Assembly (NCBI GenBank): GCA_036023115.1
Contig: JAYKKT010000091.1
Span: 28,152,001 to 28,216,000 of the forward strand
Length of the DNA stretch: 64,000 nucleotides
Direction of reading: 5' to 3'
Origin: Brasenia schreberi
Taxonomy: Eukaryota > Streptophyta > Magnoliopsida > Nymphaeales > Cabombaceae
The notes under the pieces are model-generated. The model saw nothing but the letters and a program-made list of their open reading frames with translations, had not been told where the DNA came from and ran no database searches. Shown here in pieces: positions 21,130-30,283 of the stretch (position 1 is the stretch's first letter; every line of letters starts with the position of its first letter). Both the position numbers and the translations under genes were made by a program.

Positions 21130-21665
21130 GTTTTGTTTAAGTCGGGTGCGTTGTCTTTCAATTCAAGCACTCTCACACACATTGAGCTTTCGCTCTTATT
21201 TGAAAGACCCAAGTAAGGGCCGACCTATACTATTTGCGTTTCATTTCATGTCGTGTGAGTAAGTCTTTCAATTCAAACACTCTCACACACATTGAGCTTT
21301 CGCTCTTATTTGAAAGACCCAAGTAAGGGCCGACCTATACTATTTGGGTTTCATTTCATGTCGTGTGAGTAAGTCTTTTAATTCAAGCACTTTCACACAC
21401 ATTGAGCCTTCGCTCTTACTCCCAAGACCTTAGTAAAGGCCTTATTGCAGTTATATTTGGGTTTCATTTATGTCGTGTGTGTAGTACTTCAATTCAAGCA
21501 CTCTCACACACATTGAGCCTTCGCTCTTACTCCCACGACCTTAGTCAAGGCCATACTGCAATTTATATTTGGGTTTAATTTCATGTCGTGTGTGTAAGTC
21601 TTTCAATTCAAGCACGCACCCACATTGAGCCTTCGCTCTTATTTGCAAGACCCGAGTAAGGGCTC
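21130..21665 (+). repeat. Five 110-base tandem repeats in the E LTR
   Basis: ATTGAGC(T/C)TTCGCTCTTA recurs at about 21181, 21292, 21401, 21513 and 21624 (period 109-112). Each unit also carries a TCGTGTG(A/T)GT motif and a CCAAGTAAGGGCC or CCTTAGTAAAGGCC stretch. The GAGC/GCTC core is self-complementary. The same array is in the 3' LTR at about 32430-32965. Confidence 0.8.
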
Positions 21666-22061
21666 ATATACATAAGATATATACATATCTCCCTTCGGTT
21701 ATTTCCCTTCGGTTATTTCCCTTCAGTTATTTCCCTTCTGTTATTTCCCTTCAGTATTGTCTTTACATTTCGGGTTTTCCCTTTGGAGTAGCGTGAGTTT
21801 GCATTGCATCTATGCCATACCACGAGGTAGGACGCATATTGCATCGAAGCAACCCCCGCTCGAATTCGCCCATGTAGTGGAGTGTTCATAACACACAAAC
21901 TAGGCGACCCAAAAAGGGATAAAAGAAAAGACTTAGGCACGTGCAAATCCACGTGATCTAAAACATGCAATCGCATCTTAAAGACCCGAAATAGACACCT
22001 CGAACCGTTTCGTAGACTTTCTTCCCAAAACTCGATTTTTGCAAAAGCGTACAGACTGACC

Positions 22062-22180
22062 CTTGCGCATCGGTGCAAGAAGGTCTGCGACGACAAGAGC
22101 TCACTTGCTCACAGTCGCCACGTTTAGAAGTCAGTGTTAAATATATCTTCGCTAGCTTAAGTAAGCTAGCTGGCACGCCC
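22062..22180 (+). other. Structured U5 module: two hairpins and a PBS-like copy
   Basis: Hairpin 1 is CTTGCGCATCGGTGCAAG at 22062-22079. Hairpin 2 is GCTAGCTTAAGTAAGCTAGC at 22151-22170 (nine pairs, two-base loop). It is followed directly by TGGCACGCCC at 22171-22180, the first ten bases of the true PBS at 22274. Both hairpins recur in the other LTR families with compensating changes in the arms. Confidence 0.75.
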
Positions 22181-22273
22181 TATTTGTATACATAGGCCTT
22201 AGACGCACGATAAGATCCACTCCAAGCCACGAAAGAGGCGAAGAGGCGGGGATTTTCGCGCGTCAACAGAGAT

Positions 22274-22291
22274 TGGCACGCCCGGTGGGAC
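22274..22291 (+). other. Primer-binding site of element E
   Basis: TGGCACGCCCGGTGGGAC starts six bases after the LTR and is identical to that of C. Minus-strand DNA synthesis would start here from a tRNA whose 3' end reads GTCCCACCGGGCGTGCCA; I did not assign the tRNA. Confidence 0.85.
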
Positions 22292-22409
22292 GTGAGCCTT
22301 TTCAGAAATCGAGTTTACTTGTAGAAGTCTTGCGAAAATTTTATAAAGGAGTCGTTTTAACTTGTTTTCTTTGCTTTTACTTAGGAAATTTTGAAAAAGC
22401 TTGAAAAGC

Positions 22410-23858
22410 ATGTCAAAATCCAATCCAAGTGAAGTGTCGAGCCAAGGCTCATGCGCATCAAGTTCTCACTCTAGGAGGATTTTCAAAAACAAAATAAAAC
22501 TAGATGAAATCGAGGACTTGAGAAGGGAATTTGAGGCCAAAATCGATGCTCTCAGCCAAGAGGCTGAAGTAGGCGATTCATGTTCATCAAACGGTGAACA
22601 AAGGCCTAAAAAGAAAATTGAAAAACCTCGCAAGCAAAAAGAGGCCTCCGTAATGGAAGGCAACCAATACCACGAGTCCTTCACACAAAAGGACCGTAAA
22701 GCCCTACAGCAGCTGCTGAAAGGGCAAAATAAAGAGAAAAGAAGCTACGCCCTGTCTAATTTCCTTCCTATGGATTACGAAACAGACAGTGACGATGAAA
22801 TACCGAACTTCCATCGGTATGATGGCATGGGAGACCCTAGGTCTCACTTGCAGCTTTTCTCACGTCGAGCCCATAAGAAGAAAAAGGACTCGATGAAATG
22901 GGTGTATTGGTTCCCCCTATCCCTTAAAGGCACAGCTGCCAAATGGCTGGCTTCCTACGACTTAAGCCAGTTCGCTACTTTTGAAGAATTAGCGAACTGC
23001 TTCATGCAAAGATTTGCACACAACGTGGAAGTCACGCCAACCCTGAATACCTTAAGGGATACAAAGCAAGGCATGAACGAAGACGTGCATGCCTTCATTA
23101 TAAGATGGAGGTCTCTTTTGGGCCAAGTGCGAGAGCCTATATCCGAAGGATGCGCAGTAATGCTCATCCTGGATAATTTCAAAAGCGAGTTAAAAACCCT
23201 TCTCTCGCTCCATGAGATTTCAACTTTCCATAAGTTGATCAAAAAGGACTCCCTTTTCGAAACCAACTTGCGAAAAGGGACATACGACCACTTATGGAAA
23301 GGAAGTGCCATTCCCAAAACACGTGTGGAGAAGCCCATCGCATATGGGCTGCCCACAACGGACAAAGGGGCAAAGCCCCATAAAATCGCCAATGTCCGGG
23401 TGGATCCAGGCATGGCGGGCACTTCTAAAAATTTTGAAAAAATAGAAAATAAGAGAGAACGCAATTTTTCAAAACCAATTGAAAAACGGGAGTACACTAC
23501 GCTAGGGCAACCTGTGTCGGAGGTCCTAGACCTCTTACTTGCCCAGGGCATGATCGAACTCCCTGAAATCCCCGAAGGAGTTACGTCCAAAGGGGGGTAT
23601 TTAAACCGATTTTGCAAGTATCATCGGCTCAAAGGCCATGATACCAAACAGTGCTTCTCTCTTCTAAATAAAATTGAGAACTTGATAGCAGAGGGCCGGC
23701 TCCAGGTCACTGCGGAACCTGAGCCACCTCAAGCTATCTTCAAGGAACCCTTTCCCAAACACGCCAGTGGCAGTGGGAAAGGAAAGGAGGTATGTACCCT
23801 CACCATTTCCAAGGAACTAGCGCAAAAACCAGAGCCTGGTCGACCTGCTTGCCCTTGA
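22410..23858 (+). CDS. gag of element E (intact capsid region)
   Basis: Encodes the structural protein that forms the virus-like particle. I chose the ATG at 22410 (MSKSNPSEVSS) over the in-frame one at 22401 because C, K and M start at the equivalent place. A TTTTACTTAG acceptor-like site lies 25 bases upstream. The N-terminus is Ser-rich, followed by a charged region. The Retrotrans_gag core lies at about residues 140-245. A Cys402-x2-His-x4-His-x4-Cys415 zinc-knuckle variant (CKYHRLKGHDTKQC) follows. The frame stops at 23856-23858, where C reads straight on into protease, so the stop results from small indels in the linker. Confidence 0.9.
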   Translation: MSKSNPSEVSSQGSCASSSHSRRIFKNKIKLDEIEDLRREFEAKIDALSQEAEVGDSCSSNGEQRPKKKIEKPRKQKEASVMEGNQYHESFTQKDRKALQQLLKGQNKEKRSYALSNFLPMDYETDSDDEIPNFHRYDGMGDPRSHLQLFSRRAHKKKKDSMKWVYWFPLSLKGTAAKWLASYDLSQFATFEELANCFMQRFAHNVEVTPTLNTLRDTKQGMNEDVHAFIIRWRSLLGQVREPISEGCAVMLILDNFKSELKTLLSLHEISTFHKLIKKDSLFETNLRKGTYDHLWKGSAIPKTRVEKPIAYGLPTTDKGAKPHKIANVRVDPGMAGTSKNFEKIENKRERNFSKPIEKREYTTLGQPVSEVLDLLLAQGMIELPEIPEGVTSKGGYLNRFCKYHRLKGHDTKQCFSLLNKIENLIAEGRLQVTAEPEPPQAIFKEPFPKHASGSGKGKEVCTLTISKELAQKPEPGRPACP

Positions 23859-23877
23859 GTCTTGACACTCGCTTAGT

Positions 23878-25305
23878 GCGCCCATCCTTGTACTATACAA
23901 GAGGCCCGCCCAAGTCGTCATTCGGGGACCATCAAAAGTGGAAACCCCGGCAAAGCCAGTTTTTAAAATCCAAGGTTCTCCTCAGCTCATCCTTAGAGCC
24001 AAGTTTAGCGCGAACCCTAGGCTGGTCGTGGGGGAAGTCACTAGATCCGGGAGGATCTACCAACCCCCGCACCTTCAAGGTGCTCAAAAGGTGGTCAGTG
24101 TGCCTGGCCCCTCAAAAGCATGTATCCCTAGTGGTCTGCCAAAAGCAGATAAGGACAAAATCATCCTAAATCCTTATGATTTCGAAAACCACCTTTCAAA
24201 GATTCCTATTCACATGTCTATCCTAGAGCTTATCAAAACCTCGCCTAGGCATAGACTTGTCTTAGAGAAAATTCTAGAAAGGGCCAAGGTTGATTCGAAC
24301 ATAAGTCCGGAGTCCTTGTCTGCCCAAGTGGCTTTATTAGGAGCAAAATCGCCCATCACCTTTTCGGAAGATGATGTAGATAGACCCTACGAAACCCATA
24401 ACCAGGCCCTGCATATCGAGGTGGTTCTAAACAACCACTCTCTGGACAGGTGCCTAGTCGATGGTGGAGGAGGGCTCAACATCCTTCCACTTCACGTGGC
24501 GTACAAAATCGGAGTCACCTTAACTTCAGTGAACCCAAGCCCCATCGTTATCACTGGATACGATGGGAATGCGTCTAGGCCTTTAGGATCCATCGAACTC
24601 CCAATGGAAACGGGAGGGATCGAACACACGGGGGTGTTCCATGTCTTGGACATCCACCCCCATTATAACCTGTTGCTGGGAAGACCCTGGATACACAGTT
24701 TGGGCGCTGTGCCATCCACCTTCCACAGGTGTGTTAAGATCCCTTTTAGGGACCAGGTCGTAGTGATCCTAGGTGAGAGTCACCCACAGCTTCAGGGGAT
24801 CATAAACTCCCCTTGTTTATCGAGCTCCCAGGCCCACGAGGCTAACCTGGGGCAAATTAGGGTGGAGCCACCTCGGCTCGTGTTGAACAACCCTACGAAG
24901 GTTGTATGTGTGAAGGGGTCGCCCAAAGCAGGCCCCCTCCCGACTCTAATCCTCCTAGGAAAACCCAAACGTTCCCTATTTCCAAAACCCCTGGACAAAA
25001 GGCCATACGAGCCTAATATGGACGATAGCATGTTCCAGGACCACGACTTATATCCCATCTTTTCAAAAAACAAAAGGTCGTGGAACATGTTATTGAACAT
25101 GGGCTACACGCCCTACAAGAGTCTAGGGGCACAAAACCAGGGTCTCCTAGAGCCCATCCTGCCTAGGGCCAACCCAAGCCGATATGGGATCGGCTATACT
25201 CCCCAAATACCGCCGGAACCACCCCCTGTGACCACCTGGGTCAAGGGTGCCCCGGAGCCTGTCTTAGAAGAGACCTATGGTTTAGACCTCCTATTCCGAG
25301 TCTAA
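23878..25305 (+). CDS. Aspartic protease region of element E (frameshifted from gag)
   Basis: The frame is open from just after a TAG (23875) to TAA at 25303-25305, and is +1 relative to gag. It encodes RPAQVVIRGP, then the protease domain with VDGGGGLNILP (Asp codon 24460-24462) and LLLGRPWIHSLGAVPSTFH, then the NMDDSMFQDHDLY tail. It matches the single gag-protease frame of C throughout, so the split is a defect of this copy and not two genes. The protease would cut the polyprotein during particle maturation. Confidence 0.85.
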   Translation, partial: APILVLYKRPAQVVIRGPSKVETPAKPVFKIQGSPQLILRAKFSANPRLVVGEVTRSGRIYQPPHLQGAQKVVSVPGPSKACIPSGLPKADKDKIILNPYDFENHLSKIPIHMSILELIKTSPRHRLVLEKILERAKVDSNISPESLSAQVALLGAKSPITFSEDDVDRPYETHNQALHIEVVLNNHSLDRCLVDGGGGLNILPLHVAYKIGVTLTSVNPSPIVITGYDGNASRPLGSIELPMETGGIEHTGVFHVLDIHPHYNLLLGRPWIHSLGAVPSTFHRCVKIPFRDQVVVILGESHPQLQGIINSPCLSSSQAHEANLGQIRVEPPRLVLNNPTKVVCVKGSPKAGPLPTLILLGKPKRSLFPKPLDKRPYEPNMDDSMFQDHDLYPIFSKNKRSWNMLLNMGYTPYKSLGAQNQGLLEPILPRANPSRYGIGYTPQIPPEPPPVTTWVKGAPEPVLEETYGLDLLFRV

Positions 25306-25311
25306 CCCATA

Positions 25312-27597
25312 GTGTTTTCCCTTTGTAGGTATGACGGAAGATCTCTTTTTCTAAAAATACCAAAAACATTTGAAAACTTAAAATCAAAAAAAATCGAAAA
25401 ACAAGAAAAACCAAAAACAATGGAAAAACAAAAACTCGAAAAAAGTGTGCTTTGTATAGTTCCCAAAGTTCTTGTTTTACAAAAACCCAAAAAAATCGAA
25501 AATTTGGAAAATACCAAAAAGATTTTGTACATAGCTGCTCCTGGTATGACTTTGGCGAAAGAAAAGGACTTCGAAAGAAACGTCGTCTGCATAGCCAGAC
25601 CAAAAATTTCGAAATCACTTGAAAATCCAAGTACAAAACCAGGTTATTTTGAAAATCACGCATCAAGTTCCCTCGGGTCTAAAGCCCACGAGAATGATCA
25701 AAGCCCAGAAGTGGATCCCCTTGAGGAAGATCCCACTTCTGAGCTCCCAGAATTTCATAGAATTCTCGATTTTGAAAGACCTTCCCAATCAGTAGGAGGA
25801 GATTTCGTAGAGGTGAACCTAGGGGATGATTCCAATCCCAAAACCATCAAAATAGGCGCATGCTTGCATAAAACTGAAAAGTTAGCATTCATTGCATTTC
25901 TACGAACCTATTTAGATGTGTTTGCATGGACGTATGAAGACATGCCGGGCATAGATCCCAGCATAGTCGAGCATCGTCTTTCCTTAGATATAGGTGTAAA
26001 ACCAATAAAGCAGAAGCTTAGGAAAATACACCCGAATGTACACACGCAAGTCAAAGAGGGTTTAGAAGATCTGCTAAAAGCCGGATTTATAAAACCCATT
26101 GCGTATTCTGATTGGTTGTCAAATATCGTTGTAGTTCGAAAAACCAATGGGAAAATTCGAATATGCATCGATTTCAGAAACCTGAATAAAGCCACTCCAA
26201 AGGATAATTATCCTTTACCAAACATAGATTTGATAGTCGATAGTACTGCAAATCATGAAATGTTTTCATTCATGGATGGTTATTCAGGCTATAATCAAAT
26301 CAAACTAAGCCCACGAGATCAGGGTAAGACCGCCTTCACAACCCCATGGGGCACGTACTGCTATACAGTCATGCCCTTTGGTTTGAAAAATGCCGGCGCA
26401 ACATACCAACGAGCCATGAACACGATCTTCCATGATCAAATTCACGAGCTTGTAGAAGTGTATGTAGATGATCTCTTGGCGAAATCCAAAACCCGATGCA
26501 CCCATATCGAATGTTTACAAAAGATTTTCGAAAGGCTTAGGCTTTACAAAGTAAAGCTAAACCCTCAAAAATGTGTGTTCGGGGTAGAATCAGGAAAGCT
26601 TCTAGGCTTTATGGTGAGCCAAAGGGGAATAGAAGTCGACCCCTCTAAGTGTCGAGCCATCATAGACATGGCTCCACCCTCCAATCTCACCCAAGTTCGT
26701 AGCCTCCAGGGTCGATTACAATCTGTGCGCCGATTCATATCAAATCTGGCAACTAGATGCGAACCCTTCAACAAACTGTTAAGGAAGGGTACGAAATTCT
26801 TATGGGATGACGAATGCCAAAAGTCCTTCGAGAGACTAAAGGCATACTTGGTTAATCCCCCCGTTTTGAATCCTCCAAAACAAGGAAAACCGCTTTTATT
26901 ATACATCTCCGTGCATGTAAACGCTTTAGGAGCCCTGTTGGCTCAATACGAGGATGACACCCATAAGGAGTATGCCATCTACTATATTTCGAAAACTCTC
27001 CTGGCTTATGAACGAAATTATCAAGCCATGGAGAAGACGTGCTTGGCCCTAGTCTGGGCCTGCCAGAAATTCAGACACTACTTCCTAGATCATGAGATCT
27101 GGATAGTGTCCAAGCTTGATCCAATCAAGCACTTGTTCGAAAAACCCATTCTCACAGGTAGATTGGGCAAATGGCAACTCCTTCTAATGGAGTATGATCT
27201 GAAATACCATCACCAGATCTCCGTTAAGGGGCAAGCCCTAGCAGATTACGTGGCTGATTTCCCCTTGGAGGACGCATATCCCACTCTTGTCGAAATGCCT
27301 GATGAAGGCATATTGCAAAACCATTTTCAAAACCACATTTTGGCAAATTCTTTCGAAAACCAAGTGTGGAAGATGCACTTCGACGGGGCACGAAACCAAC
27401 GAGGGGCTGGTGCCGGGATCATCCTAATCTCCCCTGAAAAGGGCGAGATTCCCGTAGCAGTCCGCTTAGATTTCGAATGTTCCAACAACGTAGCTGAGTA
27501 TGAAGCACTCATACAAGGCTTAAGGATTTCGAAAACTCTAGGGGCATCATGCATCGAGGTCTTTGGAGACTCGCTCCTTGTCATAAACCAGGTTTAA
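25312..27597 (+). CDS. RT and both RNase H domains, element E
   Basis: The real start is unclear. The frame has no ATG near its beginning and runs through the acceptor-like CCCTTTGTAG (to 25328) as ...SLCRYDGRS. Domains in order: Lys/Pro-rich leader; RT with FRNLNKATP, KTAFTTPWGTYCYTVMPFG and YVDD (26461-26472); Ty3-type RNase H with ALGALLAQYEDD and YQAMEKTCLAL; then a second, archaeal-type RNase H (WKMHFDGARNQRGAG, NNVAEYEAL, VFGDSLLVI) with its Asp, Glu and Asp residues. The frame ends at TAA because one T is missing against C near 27594-27600, which cuts off integrase. Confidence 0.88.
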   Translation: MFSLCRYDGRSLFLKIPKTFENLKSKKIEKQEKPKTMEKQKLEKSVLCIVPKVLVLQKPKKIENLENTKKILYIAAPGMTLAKEKDFERNVVCIARPKISKSLENPSTKPGYFENHASSSLGSKAHENDQSPEVDPLEEDPTSELPEFHRILDFERPSQSVGGDFVEVNLGDDSNPKTIKIGACLHKTEKLAFIAFLRTYLDVFAWTYEDMPGIDPSIVEHRLSLDIGVKPIKQKLRKIHPNVHTQVKEGLEDLLKAGFIKPIAYSDWLSNIVVVRKTNGKIRICIDFRNLNKATPKDNYPLPNIDLIVDSTANHEMFSFMDGYSGYNQIKLSPRDQGKTAFTTPWGTYCYTVMPFGLKNAGATYQRAMNTIFHDQIHELVEVYVDDLLAKSKTRCTHIECLQKIFERLRLYKVKLNPQKCVFGVESGKLLGFMVSQRGIEVDPSKCRAIIDMAPPSNLTQVRSLQGRLQSVRRFISNLATRCEPFNKLLRKGTKFLWDDECQKSFERLKAYLVNPPVLNPPKQGKPLLLYISVHVNALGALLAQYEDDTHKEYAIYYISKTLLAYERNYQAMEKTCLALVWACQKFRHYFLDHEIWIVSKLDPIKHLFEKPILTGRLGKWQLLLMEYDLKYHHQISVKGQALADYVADFPLEDAYPTLVEMPDEGILQNHFQNHILANSFENQVWKMHFDGARNQRGAGAGIILISPEKGEIPVAVRLDFECSNNVAEYEALIQGLRISKTLGASCIEVFGDSLLVINQV

Positions 27598-29105
27598 AAA
27601 TTTGGCAAGTACGTAATGAGAAACTACTTCCATATCACGAGTTGGCCACTCGATTGGTCCAATCCTTCCAGTCGTGTAAGCTCACACACGTGGGAAGAGA
27701 GCACAATGGCATCGCCGATGCCCTCTCTTCCTTGGGTTCAGCCCTGAAGGTCGATCCCATTTCAGGGACCAGATCTTTGGAAATATGGCATGCGCCCCAT
27801 CCATCCACACACAACTTGGATATTTGCCAAAACAACCCAGAGTCTATTGAAAAACCCTGGTTCTATGACATAAAGCAATTTTTAGAAAATGGGGGATTCA
27901 CCGAGGATGCCACATCCAAAGATAAGGCATTCATTCGTAAGATTTCGACCCGATACACCATTCTGGGTGGGGTCTTATACAAAAAGAGTTTTACCGGCAT
28001 TCTGCTTAGATGTATCGACCTAGAGGAGGCTAGGATAGTGATGCACGAGTTCCATAATGGAGAATGTGGAGGTCATGTTAATGCCAACATGATGGCGATG
28101 AAAATACTAAGAGGGGGTTATTTTTGGACCACCCTGAAAAAGGATTGTCACGATCATGTTAGGAAGTGTCATCCATGTCAAGTGCATGGGCACGCCATTC
28201 ATATCCCTTCATCTGCATTGCATTCCGTGGTCAGCCCCTGGCCATTTACCATGTGGGCGTTTGACATTGTAGGCCCCATATTTCCAAAGGCCTCGAATGG
28301 GCATCGTTTCATTTTAGCAGCCACGGAGTATTTCTCCAAGTGGGTGGAAGCCATTTCCCTAACGAATGTAATGGGGCAACATGTGGTGGCTTTCATCCGG
28401 AGGAATATCTTGGCTCGATTTGGGGTTCCACGAGACCTTGTGTCTGATAATGGTACCCCATTCAAGAACGAGCGGATGGTTAAGTTGTGCAACACGTATG
28501 GCATAACTCACCACTTCTCCTCGCCCTACTACCCTCAAGGCAACGGCCAAGCCGAAGCCACAAACAAGACTCTCATTGGTATCATTGAGAAAACCTTAGA
28601 GAAGGGTAGGAGGTGGCATGAGAAGCTGGATGAAGCCTTATGGGCTTATAGGACTTCCATCCGGACTCCCACGAATGCCACACCATTCGAATTAGTCTAT
28701 GGCACAAACGCCATTCTTCCCATTCATACCCAACTGCATTCATTCCATACATCCATTGCACTCGACCTCCCCCTAGAGACGCTTCAGCATGCTAGGATGG
28801 CCGAACTAGATTTGCTAGATGAGAGGCGACTCCTGGCCATGGATCATGCTCGTGCATACCGGCAAAGGATAGCCCGACATTATAGCAAACACATAAGACC
28901 TCGCCACTTTGAAGTGGGAGATCTGGTCTTGAAAACCATCCACCATCGTGGCCCACACCCCCTAGGCAAGTGGCGCCCCAACTGGGATGGACCCTATGTT
29001 GTACGAGCAACCACTACGAACAATTCGTATTGGTTGATCGATGTAGAAGGTAGGAATTTAGCAGATCCTATCAATATTCAATACTTAAAGAAGTATCATG
29101 TGTAG
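27598..29105 (+). CDS. Integrase of element E (out of frame with RT)
   Basis: This region encodes DNA integration activity. It is in a different frame from RT because of a one-base deletion upstream. It encodes the end of the second RNase H domain, then the zinc-binding domain (HEFHNGECGGH ... CHPC). The catalytic core follows, with Asp at 28263 (FDIVGP), Asp at 28446 (SDNGTPF) and Glu at 28554 (GQAEATNK). The C-terminal domain has KW-x2-NWDGPYVV. All catalytic residues are present. The stop is TAG at 29103-29105. In C the same sequence is joined in one frame with RT. Confidence 0.88.
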
Positions 29106-30270
29106 GATCTGGATTAAATTCCAAGTTTTTTTTGAAAATTTAAAAGGGATAGCTGCCCTGAGACGTGTGAATAAGGTGCAAAAGCAACTCGTGTGACCCT
29201 AAGTAAGAGAATTCGCACTTGTGAAAGAGTGGAGTTTTCAAAATCGTGGTTGCATTTCAAAATCCTTCATCTTACAAAGAAGGGCCTAGTTCAACATAGC
29301 AAGATACTTGCAAGTAGTACGTGCTATTTCTAAATAGGCTGATCTGGAATGGATCGAGTGTAGGCTTGGGATAAGTCCTCCCCTCTTCTCTTCTCCTTCC
29401 AAAAGGAAAACAAAGGCCCAAATCAAAAGGGAATTTCCCATTTAAAGTCTCTTTCCAAAAGAAAGAAACCAGACTTCAAAAAGAAAAATCGATTCTCTTA
29501 TGAAAAAGAGGGATTAAAGAAAAAATACTCCCAAAGGGAGACCCTCTATGAAAAAAAAAAGGGAAAAGAGGCCAAAAAGCTCAAAAAGAGCAGTTTTCCG
29601 CCTTCTATGCCTTAAACCACGGGACGCTTCAGAAGGGACCGTGGTATCTCTTTCCCATCCCTGGCTTATCCCAAGCTAAAGCATGGTTCATTTCGAGGAA
29701 TCCTAAAGTAAAAATAGGATTTACTTATTTGAATTTCATCTTGTTTGAGAACTCGACGTTTCGAGTAAGGCGTAGGGATTTGAAATGAAGCTTGTTTTCT
29801 TATAAAACCTCCGCTAGATAAGCGAGTGTTAAGACTCAAACAAGGGCAAGCACGAAGAGCTCGAGATCCTTAGGATCGAGACTCAAGACAGTTGTCCCTT
29901 TTGTAAATAGCTTTTGTAAATAAGTTTTAAAAACCAAACATCGAACAGCATAGGGTTTTTGCTCACTTGGAGCAGTAGGCCTTGTAAGTCTCTAGAGTTC
30001 GACCATACCTGGTCTCTGGGAGGTCGCCACTCCTGGCACCACACCCATGTCATCTGCATTCCATGCATAGTACTTACATGAACATGATCCCATTTAGGAC
30101 CAGATTCCATAAGTAACCCTTTGGCGTGATATCTCCTCCTACCAGAGTTTGTAAAATTGAGATTTTTGCTAAAATGGGACGATCCCATATTCTTCGTGGC
30201 TAGATCTAGGGAGACATTAAAAGGGGTGTTTGTCATCTTTGCCCTTATCCAAATCTATTTGGACAAGGCC
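29106..30270 (+). other. 3' untranslated region of element E
   Basis: 1.17 kb of A-rich non-coding DNA, colinear with that of A, B and C. It holds hairpins at 29507-29547, 29579-29591 and 29616-29645. An imperfect 10-base inverted repeat (TTATCCAAAT / ATTTGGACAA) lies at 30245-30266, directly before the polypurine tract. No conserved frame on either strand. Confidence 0.75.
29507..29645 (+). other. Cluster of conserved hairpins in the 3' UTR
   Basis: The outer stem AGAGGG / CCCTCT (29507-29547) encloses an inner CTCCC-AAA-GGGAG. Then comes GCTC-AAAAA-GAGC (29579-29591). Last is ACCACGG / CCGTGGT (29616-29622 with 29639-29645) around a 16-base loop, GACGCTTCAGAAGGGA. The same order occurs in A, B and C. 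Confidence 0.65.
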
Positions 30271-30283
30271 AAAGAGGGGCATC
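30271..30283 (+). other. Polypurine tract of element E
   Basis: AAAGAGGGGCATC ends at the first base before the 3' LTR. The same tract, with the same 3-base ATC ending, precedes the 3' LTRs of A, B and C. It would prime plus-strand DNA synthesis. Confidence 0.8.

Larger units (their letters stand above)
18983..22268 (+). repeat. 5' LTR of element E (3286 bases)
   Basis: Begins TGTAAACACC; ends TCAACA, where the 3' copy has TCTACA, so one substitution affects the terminal region. Contains the GGATC block (about 19460-19560), the CCTAA block (about 19800-20200), TATTTAAA (20206-20213), a Pro/Ser-codon-rich C-rich stretch, 110-base tandem repeats and the structured U5. Confidence 0.95.

Noticed and set aside
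21130..21665. CRISPR-like regularly spaced repeats
   Set aside because: The units are contiguous tandem repeats inside an LTR of a plant retroelement, without unique spacers or cas genes.
23858..23880. Programmed frameshift between gag and protease in E
   Set aside because: C reads through in one frame, no slippery sequence or downstream structure is evident, and several indels distinguish the two copies here. A mutation is simpler.
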